Shown piece after piece: positions 24,029 through 32,190 of a stretch of 62,785 bases of DNA; the stretch's first letter is position 1; each line of letters starts with the position of its first letter. The translations under genes were made by a program, and so were the position numbers. The stretch is from Prevotella sp. (GTDB lineage: Bacteria > Bacteroidota > Bacteroidia > Bacteroidales > Bacteroidaceae), in assembly GCA_017538105.1 (NCBI GenBank), contig JAFYJN010000068.1:1-62785 (forward strand). Direction: 5' to 3'. Under the pieces are notes generated by a model. The model saw nothing but the letters and a program-made list of their open reading frames with translations. It was not told the origin of the DNA and did no database searches.

Positions 24029-24742
24029 CTATTTCGTTTTTTTCCTCCAATCCCTTTCTTCGATATTTGGTAAGACATCATCTATTAGACCTTGTGTATC
24101 AAAGTCTGCCTTACTCTCCGTATAATTGAATTTGGAATAATCCATATAGAAGAAAAAATGAAGACACGCCACCCACCATTTAGAATCTCTTTCTATGGCA
24201 GAAAAATCAGAATAAGGAATATAATATGTTCTATAGTATGGTCGTTTTTCAGTATTCATAAAATCCTCCACGCCTATAACCCCTCGAAGAAACACGCCTC
24301 TTATAAACGATACATATACTTTAACTGTAGATTTCCCTCTAAAAGGCCTATCTAATCCATAATAGACGTCTTCCTTTTTTACCCAATTCTTCGTTATCTT
24401 TTGAACGAAGTGTCTGTTTTTTGAAATAATGTCGTAAAACTCATGTGGATACTTCATATATGTGTCACTTCCATAGCGGCTATTGGCATACCAAATGGTG
24501 TCACCTTTAGAAATTTGCTCAACATTATATATGCTAATAGGCGAGTCGGGTTTATAGATGGGGTACACCTTTAATTTGCCGTTTTCGACAAGAGAATCTA
24601 TTTCGGCTATCCAATATAACGTGTCACGACCATTGATGTCTTTTTGTTCAAATGACATCACCACATAATCTTTTATGTCCAATTTCTGTGAAAGAGTAAT
24701 TAGAGGACAACAAAATAAAATGAATAATACAAACTGTTTCAT
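24029..24742 (-). CDS. Secreted protein of unknown function
   Basis: A 237-residue protein with signal peptide (MKQFVLFILFCCPLITLS). The mature part is rich in Tyr, Trp and charged residues (KGDTIWYANSRYGSDTYMKY, STVKVYVSFIRGVFLRGVIG). No family recognised. The start was set at ATG 24742, which gives the best signal peptide. Its promoter region (24770-24835) is almost the same as that of the gene 24998-25468. Confidence 0.65.
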   Translation of the reverse strand: MKQFVLFILFCCPLITLSQKLDIKDYVVMSFEQKDINGRDTLYWIAEIDSLVENGKLKVYPIYKPDSPISIYNVEQISKGDTIWYANSRYGSDTYMKYPHEFYDIISKNRHFVQKITKNWVKKEDVYYGLDRPFRGKSTVKVYVSFIRGVFLRGVIGVEDFMNTEKRPYYRTYYIPYSDFSAIERDSKWWVACLHFFFYMDYSKFNYTESKADFDTQGLIDDVLPNIEERDWRKKTK

Positions 24743-24769
24743 AATATTATCTTTCAAATGCATTACCCC

Positions 24770-24835
24770 TCTTCATTATTATATGTTTTTGTTTGTCTGT
24801 GGCAAATATATGAAATAGTTTTTAAAGTTCCAAAT
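24770..24835 (-). promoter_or_regulatory. Duplicated promoter region, copy 1
   Basis: Minus strand TTG-N20-TATATTTG (-7 box at 24810-24803). The block from CTTCATTATTATATG to AAAGTTCCAAAT closely matches 25531-25605, so the promoter regions of the two secreted-protein genes are duplicates while the genes are not. Confidence 0.7.
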
Positions 24836-24997
24836 TTGAATACTGGGATTTAACGTTGTTACATGCAAATAACCGTCTGAATTACAACAAGTAGCACGTT
24901 TTTTACATGTTACATTTGAAAATGCGTATTTTCTGGTCTATAGCCCAGTCCCTGTATGCTCGCACTATTATAAATACAAACCAATAAAAGAATCACA

Positions 24998-25468
24998 TTA
25001 TTCGCTTTGCATATTAGTAGAGAAAACATTGTTAATTCTCATTTTGTCATCAAATATAAATAGATATAGCCTGACCATGGTAAACAAATCTGTTTTATAT
25101 CGTTTAAAATAATGATAATCAACAATCTCCGCCATTATCATTTTGTTCTCCATTTTAGAAAACCTCAACAGATGTTCTGGATTACTCACTTTCTTTGATA
25201 AACAATGGATTATTATTTCTGTCGTTTGACTCTTTTCGGCATCTAATTCCAAAAACGAAGATTCTGCACTTCCCTTTAATAGTATTTTTGCAAAATTTCT
25301 ATCAAAATCAAATAAGCTATCACTAACAATTATATGTTTCCTTTTTGTCATCAAATCTTTCGCAATGAACGTATAAGCATTTCTGTAGGGATTACAGGTA
25401 CTTTTGTTCATCGTACTACAAGAAATGACACAAAACAATGCAAATAAAAATATCGCCGTTTTCTTCAT
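24998..25468 (-). CDS. Lipoprotein of unknown function
   Basis: A 156-residue lipoprotein: MKKTAIFLFALFCVISC with lipobox Cys17. Mature part helical and beta mixed (SESSFLELDAE-like, HCLSKKVSNPEHLLRFSKM). No family recognised. ATG 25468 is preferred to the ATG 12 codons upstream since it starts the signal peptide directly. Last gene of the AT-rich block, next to the divergent cysS. Confidence 0.65.
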   Translation of the reverse strand: MKKTAIFLFALFCVISCSTMNKSTCNPYRNAYTFIAKDLMTKRKHIIVSDSLFDFDRNFAKILLKGSAESSFLELDAEKSQTTEIIIHCLSKKVSNPEHLLRFSKMENKMIMAEIVDYHYFKRYKTDLFTMVRLYLFIFDDKMRINNVFSTNMQSE

Positions 25469-25530
25469 AGGTATCTTCTGTTTCATAAGTTTTCCCTTCC
25501 CCAAAAACTATGTTTGATCAGTTGTCATAG

Positions 25531-25605
25531 TATTCTCCCCTTCATTATAGTATGTTTTTATATAACAGTGGCAAATATATGAAATAGTTTTCAATGTTCC
25601 AAATC
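25531..25605 (-). promoter_or_regulatory. Duplicated promoter region, copy 2
   Basis: Minus strand -7 box TATATTTG at 25579-25572. Shares GGCAAATATATGAAATAGTT and flanking bases with 24770-24835. Confidence 0.7.
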
Positions 25606-25677
25606 TGTGCTTAGAAAGTGTATTGTTTTTAAAACACAGCCTTTTTCCTTCAAAAACATCAAAAAACGGTTGATATT

Positions 25678-25708
25678 TTGTGTATTAGCCGAAATTGCAC
25701 TACCTTTG
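25678..25708 (+). promoter_or_regulatory. Promoter of cysS
   Basis: TTG 25678-25680, 20 bp, TACCTTTG 25701-25708. Full consensus. The leader of ~75 nt contains a class B element. Confidence 0.8.
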
Positions 25709-25737
25709 CAGAATAATTTATCATTCACTCCCAGCGA

Positions 25738-25775
25738 GTGTCCCCCTCCTTGTGAGGGGGGGGCGGGGGAGGCTC
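25738..25775 (+). repeat. Class B element in the cysS leader
   Basis: TGTCCCCCTCCTTGTGAGGG then GGGGCGGGGGAGGCTC, ending 12 bp before the cysS ATG. Position relative to the start codon is close to that in front of rubredoxin and the WaaP-like gene. Confidence 0.65.
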
Positions 25776-25786
25776 TAATTTTAGCG

Positions 25787-27280
25787 ATGACGAAACAACG
25801 ACTGATTATTTACAATACCCTCAAGAGGACAAAAGAGCCTTTTGAGCCACTGAACGCCCCCAACGTGGGCATGTATGTGTGCGGCCCCACGGTTTATGGC
25901 GACCCCCATCTGGGACATGCCCGTCCCGCCATCACCTTCGACCTGCTGTTCCGTTACCTGAAGCACCTGGGCTATAAGGTGCGCTACGTGCGTAACATCA
26001 CCGACGTGGGCCATCTGGAGCATGATGCCGACGAGGGCGACGACAAGATAGAGAAGAAAGCACGACTGGAGCAGTTGGAGCCGATGGAGATAGCACAATA
26101 CTACACCAACCGCTACCATGCTGCGATGGAAGCCCTTAACGTGCTGCCGCCAAGCATTGAGCCCCACGCCACGGGACACATCATCGAGCAGCAGCAACTG
26201 GTGCAGCAGATTCTTGATCACGGCTATGCCTACGAGAGCAACGGCAGCGTGTATTTCGACATAGAGAAATACAACAAAGACCATCACTACGGTATCCTCT
26301 CCGGACGGAACCTCGACGATGTGATCAACGCCTCGCGCGAACTTGACGGGGTGGGGGAGAAACGTAACCAAGTGGACTTCGCCCTGTGGAAGAAGGCACA
26401 GCCCGAGCATATCATGCGGTGGCCCTCGCCCTGGAGCGACGGCTTCCCCGGATGGCACTGCGAATGTACGGCCATGGGAAGGAAATACCTCGGTCAGGAG
26501 TTTGACATCCACGGCGGCGGCATGGACCTCGTGTTCCCGCACCATGAGTGTGAGATAGCACAGGCCGTAGCCTCGCAGGGCAAGCCGATGGTGCGCTACT
26601 GGATGCACAACAACATGATAACCATCAACGGACAGAAGATGGGTAAGTCGCTGGGTAACTTCATCACCCTGGAGCAGTTCTTCACGGGTAACCATCCCAG
26701 TCTGACGAAGGCCTACTCACCCATGACCATCCGTTTCTTCATCCTCTCCGCACACTACCGTGGCACCGTCGATTTCGCCGATGACACGCTGCAGGCCAGT
26801 GAGAAGGGACTGGAGCGACTGCTCAACGGCATAGCCGATGCTGAACGCATCGTGGTGAGCAAGGAGTCGGATGCTGCCACACATGAGACGGTGGCCGCCC
26901 TGCGCCAGAAATGCTACGACGCCATGAACGACGACCTGCAGACACCTATCGTGATCAGCCATCTGTTCGAGGCCTGCCGGTTGGTGAACACCATCAATGC
27001 CCATCAGGCGAAAATCAGTGCCGACGACCAGAAGGAGCTGCTCGATACGATGCGCCTGTTTGCCTTCGACCTGCTCGGTCTGCGCCCGGAGAAGGGCAAC
27101 TCCAACGAGGCCCGCGAAGAGGCTTTCGGCAAGGTGGTCGATATGGTGCTGGAGCTGCGTGCCAAGGCCAAGGCTGCCAAAGACTGGGCCACGAGCGACC
27201 AGATACGCGATGCCCTGAGTGCCGCCGGCTTTGAGGTGAAAGACACCAAGGATGGTGTGACGTGGAAATTGCAAAAATAA
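25787..27280 (+). CDS. cysS: Cysteinyl-tRNA synthetase
   Basis: A 497-residue class I aminoacyl-tRNA synthetase. HIGH motif as HLGHAR, the zinc-binding Cys of [10 protein letters not shown] and the [15 protein letters not shown] ligands, and KMSKS as KMGKSLGN. Normal length. ATG 25787 ([14 protein letters not shown]) was chosen because the open frame upstream reads through promoter and class B element. Followed by a 200-bp repeat block. Confidence 0.97.
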   Translation: MTKQRLIIYNTLKRTKEPFEPLNAPNVGMYVCGPTVYGDPHLGHARPAITFDLLFRYLKHLGYKVRYVRNITDVGHLEHDADEGDDKIEKKARLEQLEPMEIAQYYTNRYHAAMEALNVLPPSIEPHATGHIIEQQQLVQQILDHGYAYESNGSVYFDIEKYNKDHHYGILSGRNLDDVINASRELDGVGEKRNQVDFALWKKAQPEHIMRWPSPWSDGFPGWHCECTAMGRKYLGQEFDIHGGGMDLVFPHHECEIAQAVASQGKPMVRYWMHNNMITINGQKMGKSLGNFITLEQFFTGNHPSLTKAYSPMTIRFFILSAHYRGTVDFADDTLQASEKGLERLLNGIADAERIVVSKESDAATHETVAALRQKCYDAMNDDLQTPIVISHLFEACRLVNTINAHQAKISADDQKELLDTMRLFAFDLLGLRPEKGNSNEAREEAFGKVVDMVLELRAKAKAAKDWATSDQIRDALSAAGFEVKDTKDGVTWKLQK

Positions 27281-27282
27281 AA

Positions 27283-27488
27283 AGGAAGTTAGAGGAAGTA
27301 AAAGGGGAAGTTATAAAAGGAAGTAAAAAGGGAAGTAAAGCACTTCGTGCTGGACAATAGCCTGGAAAGGTAAAAAGGTAAAGAAGTAAAAGGGTAAAAG
27401 TTGTGGGCGGAGTAATGTCCATTTTAACTCCCATGAGCGAAGCGTATTAACTTCCAATTTAACTCCCAATAAAAAACTTCCATTTAAA
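27283..27488. repeat. Dispersed ~200-bp repeat, copy 1 (GGAAGTTA/TAACTTCC arrays)
   Basis: Left part: repeated AAAAGGAAGT(T/A)A units; middle: AAGCACTTCGTGCTGGACAA then TAGCCTGGAAAGGTAAAAAG; right part: TTTTAACTCCCATGAGCGAA, GCG, TTAACTTCCAATTTAACTCC. The second copy at 30857-31080 keeps the same order. Left and right parts are complementary heptamers, so the RNA could fold back. Confidence 0.8.
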
Positions 27489-27498
27489 AAATAGATAT

Positions 27499-28551
27499 AT
27501 GACGCAGAAAATCAGTGAATGTCCACGGTGCGGCAAGATGATTTATTCGCATGCCGCGATGTGTCCGTACTGCAAGAAAAAGACAGGGTTCCCACCCGCC
27601 GAGAGCGTGGCGGCCCAGTCAAGGGAGACACTGCGGCAATCGGAGAGGCCACAGGAATACCACGCGGCCACGCCACAGCCACAAACAGTACAGCACGATG
27701 CTCAGCAGGCTCAGCAGGCTCAGCCGCGCCGCCAGATAAAGATGCCTTTCGAGGTGTCGCGCAAATATTCGGAGGTCACTAGCAAATATTCCAAGGCCAA
27801 CATCGCCAAGGGGGTGGTCATAGCCTTGTTGGCTCTCGCTGTGATCGGTCTCTTCCTTGCCGTGCAGATGCAGAACCGCAAACAGTTGAGGTTGGCTTCG
27901 ACGGTTGACCATGGCACGAAGGATATCATTGACAGCATGGCCAACGAGGTGTCGCTCAGCGGCTATGTCATCGCCAAGTTCCCCGAGCGGTCGCGCCACT
28001 GTATGTATTACTTGCAGGACGGTCGTATGTATGAGTTCGATGCACTGACCCGCGACTCCAAGGAGATGGATCTCGCCGCCCTCAACAGTCAGGCGCTCGT
28101 CAACTACGAAGGCAGTGGCATTTTGCAGGCCAATATCAGTCCCGATGAGTCATATATCATGATTGTGGCTTCGCGCAACTCCAGCAATACGGAGTGCGGA
28201 CTGTACCAGATGGATACGAAGACGAAGGCCATCGCTGTGCTCGACCGTGGTAAGGTGACCTTCGACAATGGTGAATATACGGTGGAGTCGGGTGGTCGTA
28301 TGGCACGTTATGACCAGGAAGGTACGAAGCTCGCCGGTCTGACCATCGAAGAGGCCGAGGCGTTGCCAAAGCCGCAGCCCAAGACAGAGAAGAAAGAGGC
28401 TACTGAAGAAACGCATGAGCGTGAGGAGCCCCGTGTGAGGGTGACCGAGCAGATACAGCCCAAGGTGGATGTGGTGAAACAGCCCACGGTGCCCACGGAA
28501 ATAAAAATTTCGCCGAAGATAGCACCTGTCACCCCGAAAAAAGAAGACTGA
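27499..28551 (+). CDS. Zinc-ribbon membrane protein of unknown function
   Basis: A 350-residue protein: N-terminal zinc ribbon (CPRCGKMIYSHAAMCPYC, Cys8/11/22/25), a Gln/Pro-rich linker, one membrane helix at about 105-125 (VVIALLALAVIGLFLAV), then an extracytoplasmic domain with beta-propeller-like repeats (YEFDALTRDSKEMDL, ISPDESYIMIVASR) and a charged Pro/Lys/Glu tail. The stop shares its last A with the next ATG (TGATG), so it is coupled to the SGNH gene and likely works in the same surface-modification module. Confidence 0.75.
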   Translation: MTQKISECPRCGKMIYSHAAMCPYCKKKTGFPPAESVAAQSRETLRQSERPQEYHAATPQPQTVQHDAQQAQQAQPRRQIKMPFEVSRKYSEVTSKYSKANIAKGVVIALLALAVIGLFLAVQMQNRKQLRLASTVDHGTKDIIDSMANEVSLSGYVIAKFPERSRHCMYYLQDGRMYEFDALTRDSKEMDLAALNSQALVNYEGSGILQANISPDESYIMIVASRNSSNTECGLYQMDTKTKAIAVLDRGKVTFDNGEYTVESGGRMARYDQEGTKLAGLTIEEAEALPKPQPKTEKKEATEETHEREEPRVRVTEQIQPKVDVVKQPTVPTEIKISPKIAPVTPKKED

Positions 28552-29366
28552 TGCGTACCCAACTGAAAATTCTGCTCCTTTTAATTGATGTGTTGGTGGT
28601 GCTGGCCATCTATGCCATGAGTCCCGTGGAATGGACTCTCGCCAACAACGAATTACGTAAGGTGAAATTCCTGCCTGCCACCGACAGCACCGCCGTGGCG
28701 GCACAGACAGATACTAACGGCGAGACGCAGGGTGATGATACCGAACAGGCGACTGTTGCCACTTTGGCAACAACCCCGCAGCCCAAGGTCAAAGACACCA
28801 ACCCGCAGCGTTTCCTTTTCTTCGGCGACAGTATGTTGGAAGGACTGTCGCGCCGTCTGTGCGACTATGCCGCGCAGAACGGTCATGAGCAGCGTACCGT
28901 GTTGTGGTACAGCTCGACATCGGAGAAATGGGCCACTACCAACACCCTCGACTATTATATCCGCGAGGTGCAACCCACCTTCATCCTTTGCTGTCTGTGC
29001 AGCAATGAACTGTTTGTTCGTGACCTGGACCGTCGCGACAAGTTCATCGCCACCATCGTCAAGAAGATGGGTGACATTCCCTTTGTGTGGATCAGTCCAC
29101 CCAACTGGAAAGAAGATACGGGCATCAACGCGCTCATCGTCAAACATGTGGGCAAGGAACGTTATTTCGACAGCACACACCTGACACTGGCAAGGGGTAA
29201 AGACAAGGCGCACCCCACCTTCGATGCTGCCGCCCATTGGTTTGACCTCGTGGCCGAATGGCTGGAGAGTGACCAGACGGCCCATCCCATCGTCATGCAG
29301 AAACCCACGCAGAAAGTGAAATGGAGCCACGTGACCATGCTCCAGCCCAATGACCCGGGGAAATAA
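28551..29366 (+). CDS. Membrane-anchored SGNH-like hydrolase/acyltransferase partner
   Basis: A 271-residue protein with an N-terminal membrane anchor (LKILLLLIDVLVVLAIYAMS), a low-complexity Thr/Ala/Gln linker and an SGNH-type domain starting FLFFGDSMLEGL (nucleophile Ser in GDS). The distal part has DSTHLTLARGKDKAHPTFDAA where a catalytic His would lie. Directly upstream of an MBOAT gene: pairs of MBOAT and SGNH proteins O-acetylate polysaccharides (PatA/PatB, AlgI/AlgX). The role as the periplasmic acetyl-transfer partner is inferred from this. Confidence 0.78.
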   Translation: MRTQLKILLLLIDVLVVLAIYAMSPVEWTLANNELRKVKFLPATDSTAVAAQTDTNGETQGDDTEQATVATLATTPQPKVKDTNPQRFLFFGDSMLEGLSRRLCDYAAQNGHEQRTVLWYSSTSEKWATTNTLDYYIREVQPTFILCCLCSNELFVRDLDRRDKFIATIVKKMGDIPFVWISPPNWKEDTGINALIVKHVGKERYFDSTHLTLARGKDKAHPTFDAAAHWFDLVAEWLESDQTAHPIVMQKPTQKVKWSHVTMLQPNDPGK

Positions 29367-29387
29367 ACACAAGCACATCCAAACATC

Positions 29388-30854
29388 ATGATACAACAGC
29401 TTTTCCAATCGCTATTGCAGTTTTTCACCACGCCTGACAAGGACTGGTCCATCGTGACCATGCCTTTCATGGTGCTCTTCGTCATCTTTTTCGCCATCTT
29501 CATCTTCATCAACCGTCGCCGCCATACGGCCATGCTGGCCTACGTGGTGGTGTTCAGCCTCTTCTTTGCCTATAAGTCGAACGGCTGGTTGATGTTGCTG
29601 TTGCCCACGACGACATTCCTGTCGTGGTGGCTCACCGACCGTATGCGTCGGAAAGAGGGTGGGGGGCGCAAGGCCCTCATGTGGCTCACCGTGGTTGTGG
29701 AGCTATTGCCGCTGCTTTATTTCAAATACACCAATTTCCTCATCGAGATATTCAATGAGATGACGGCTTCGAACTTCTCGCCGTTGTCTATCCTCCTGCC
29801 CGTGGGAATCTCGTTCTACACTTTACAGGCGGTGAGTTACACCGCTGACGTGTACAAGGGTAAATTCACCCTCGATGTCAACCTGCTTGAATATGCTTTC
29901 TACCTCACTTTCTTCCCCCTGCTCATGGCGGGTCCTATCACACGTGCCGAGGTGTTGTTGCCGCAGGTGAAGGAACGCAGACCGTTGGAAGAGAAACTGA
30001 TTTATGCAGGATTGTGGCTCATCCTGGTGGGTCTGCTCAAGAAAGCGTTGGTGGCTGATTATATCGCGCAATACAACAACTGGATTTTCGAAGACCCCAC
30101 GGGCTTCTCGGGTTTCGAGGGTGCCATGGGCGTGTTAGGCTATACCCTGCAGATTTTCCTCGACTTCTCCGGTTATAGTGACATGAGTATCGGTATCGCC
30201 GCCATCATGGGTTTCCAGTTGCGCGAGAACTTCAACTTCCCCTACCAGTCGCTGAACCTCACCGAGTTCTGGCGGCGTTGGCATATCGCCCTGTCCACTT
30301 GGTTCCGCGACTATGTGTATATCCCTTTGGGCGGCAACCGCAAGGGCAAGTTCCGTATGTACCTCAACTGTTTTATCAGCATGTTGCTCTCGGGTCTGTG
30401 GCACGGCGCATCGTGGATGTTCGTCATCTGGGGTGCGATGCACGGCGTGGGTCTGGTTATTCACAAGGCCTGTAAGGGCTGGCTCGACAAGATTCCCAAC
30501 ACATGGTATGTGAAGATTGTGGCTTGGTTCATCACGTTCGTCTTTGTAGCCGTGGCATGGGTGTTCTTCCGCTCGTCGAGTGTTGATACGGCGGTCACCC
30601 TGCTGAACCATATCGCCGTGGATTTCAGTTGGGACTACTTGCCGCCATTCGTCAGCACCCGGTTGATGTGGACGCTATTCCTCGTGCTGGGATTTGCTTT
30701 GCATGGGTTGCGCAAGAGCCATTCGGAAAAACTGAAAGATTGGTTTGTACGTTCGCCGTGGTTGGTGAAACTGGTCATCTTCATCATCGTGATGCAGCTG
30801 GTCATCAACTTCCGCCAGGACAACGTGCAGCCGTTTATCTATGCGCAGTTCTGA
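29388..30854 (+). CDS. MBOAT family O-acyltransferase (AlgI/PatA-like)
   Basis: A 488-residue polytopic membrane protein with ~11 hydrophobic segments. MBOAT hallmarks: LPVGISFYTLQAVSYTADVY, FFPLLMAGPITRAEVLLPQ, NFPYQSLNLTEFWRRWHIAL, TWFRDYVYIPLGGNRKG and the catalytic His in SGLWHGASWMFVIWG. It would pass acetyl groups across the inner membrane to modify a surface glycan. Upstream partner is the SGNH protein; downstream is a CE2-type esterase that could remove or trim such groups. Confidence 0.95.
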   Translation: MIQQLFQSLLQFFTTPDKDWSIVTMPFMVLFVIFFAIFIFINRRRHTAMLAYVVVFSLFFAYKSNGWLMLLLPTTTFLSWWLTDRMRRKEGGGRKALMWLTVVVELLPLLYFKYTNFLIEIFNEMTASNFSPLSILLPVGISFYTLQAVSYTADVYKGKFTLDVNLLEYAFYLTFFPLLMAGPITRAEVLLPQVKERRPLEEKLIYAGLWLILVGLLKKALVADYIAQYNNWIFEDPTGFSGFEGAMGVLGYTLQIFLDFSGYSDMSIGIAAIMGFQLRENFNFPYQSLNLTEFWRRWHIALSTWFRDYVYIPLGGNRKGKFRMYLNCFISMLLSGLWHGASWMFVIWGAMHGVGLVIHKACKGWLDKIPNTWYVKIVAWFITFVFVAVAWVFFRSSSVDTAVTLLNHIAVDFSWDYLPPFVSTRLMWTLFLVLGFALHGLRKSHSEKLKDWFVRSPWLVKLVIFIIVMQLVINFRQDNVQPFIYAQF

Positions 30855-30856
30855 TG

Positions 30857-31080
30857 ACAAAAGGGAGTTAGAAGGAAGTAAAAAGGGAAGTTATAAAAGG
30901 AAGTAAAGCACTTCGTGCAGGACTATAGCTTGGAAAGGTAAAAAAGTAAAAAGGTAAAAATCGGATGCGGTAATGTCCATTTTAACTTCCATGAGCGAAG
31001 CGAATTAACTTCCATTTTAACTCCCTCTTTAACTCCCAATTAAGCAAAAACTCCCAATTAAGCAAAAACTCCCAATTTAG
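30857..31080. repeat. Dispersed ~200-bp repeat, copy 2
   Basis: Same order of blocks as 27283-27488: GGAAGT units, AAGCACTTCGTGCAGGACTA, TAGCTTGGAAAGGTAAAA, AATGTCCATTTTAACTTCC, ATGAGCGAAGCGAATTAAC, then four AACTCCC units. Partial copies occur at 35095-35160 (left part) and 37610-37690 (right part, reversed). Confidence 0.8.
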
Positions 31081-31094
31081 AAGAAAAGGAAGTA

Positions 31095-32183
31095 ATGAAA
31101 AAGATATTTCTCTGTTTTGTTTTTTTGCTGGCTTTGCTCACTGTTGAGGCCCGTGAATATAACTATGTGCGTGCCCATGACAACCGTTTTGTTTATGTGG
31201 GAAGGGTAAGTGTGTCTGCGGCGGAGGGCGGGACGGCCAAATGGACCTATCCCGGCGTGCAGATACATTGTGTGTTCGAGGGTACCAGCGTGCGCATGAA
31301 GACCAATCCCGGCAGTGGGTTTTATGTCATCAACCTCGACGATGAGGAACCATTCAAGGTGGAGTCGCAGCAGGACGGCGACTCGTTGGTGTTCATCGCC
31401 GACGGACTGGATGACACGTCGCACCGATTGACCATCACCTATTGTCAGGAGGGACTGTTGCGCAAGCCCGTGTTCTATGGCTTGTATCTCGACCCCAACC
31501 GCACATTGGGACGGAGGCCCAAGCTCCCCTCGCGGAAGATGGAGTTCATCGGTAACTCCATCACCTGTGGCTATGGCATTGAGGGCGACGGCAGCGAGAA
31601 GAAATTCTCCTATAGTCAGCAGAACATTACGCTTACCTACGGCGCACTCACCGCCCAGGCTTTCGGTGCGCAGTATATAGTGGTGGCCCGTTCGGGTATC
31701 GGCATCTACCGCAACAACAATGGTAATGTGAATGGTGACCGTATGGTCATGCCCACCCTCTATCCCTATACGCAGTTTGGCACCTCGGGTGAGCGGTGGG
31801 ACTTCAGCCGTTACCAGCCCGATGTGGTATGCGTGAACCTCGGCACGAACGACACCACGAACCCCAGGTATATCAATTCGAAGTTGGCTGACGCCTTCAA
31901 ACGCTTTGTGCGTACCCTGCGACAGCATTACCCCCATGCCAAGATAGTGTTGCTCACGGGCACGATGATTAGCGGACAGCGGTTGGCCGACGTGAAAGCC
32001 GCTCAGCAGGCTGCCGTCGACGATGCCCGCAGCCGTGGTGACCGCGAGGTGTACCGTTTCGATTTCGACCCTGCCGACGGCACTTATGGCTATGGCACAC
32101 ACCGTCACCCTTCCGCCCGGCAACATGCCCACATGGCGGAACAGCTGATACCTTTCATTCAGCGTATCACGGGGTGGGATTAA
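31095..32183 (+). CDS. Secreted SGNH esterase, carbohydrate esterase family 2-like
   Basis: A 362-residue secreted protein (signal MKKIFLCFVFLLALLTVEA). N-terminal ~125 residues form a jelly-roll-like domain (WTYPGVQIHCVFEGTSVRMK), then an SGNH domain with Ser in FIGNSITCGYG, Gly/Asn in VNLGTNDT and His in THRHPSARQH. This two-domain order is that of CE2 acetyl esterases, which deacetylate xylan or mannan side groups. Position behind the MBOAT gene suggests turnover of the same O-acetyl groups, or it may act on dietary glycans. Confidence 0.88.
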   Translation: MKKIFLCFVFLLALLTVEAREYNYVRAHDNRFVYVGRVSVSAAEGGTAKWTYPGVQIHCVFEGTSVRMKTNPGSGFYVINLDDEEPFKVESQQDGDSLVFIADGLDDTSHRLTITYCQEGLLRKPVFYGLYLDPNRTLGRRPKLPSRKMEFIGNSITCGYGIEGDGSEKKFSYSQQNITLTYGALTAQAFGAQYIVVARSGIGIYRNNNGNVNGDRMVMPTLYPYTQFGTSGERWDFSRYQPDVVCVNLGTNDTTNPRYINSKLADAFKRFVRTLRQHYPHAKIVLLTGTMISGQRLADVKAAQQAAVDDARSRGDREVYRFDFDPADGTYGYGTHRHPSARQHAHMAEQLIPFIQRITGWD

Positions 32184-32190
32184 GTTTACT

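Noticed and set aside
25607-25786. 60-codon N-terminal extension of cysS
   Set aside because: It would translate the consensus promoter and the class B repeat; the synthetase starts normally at ATG 25787.
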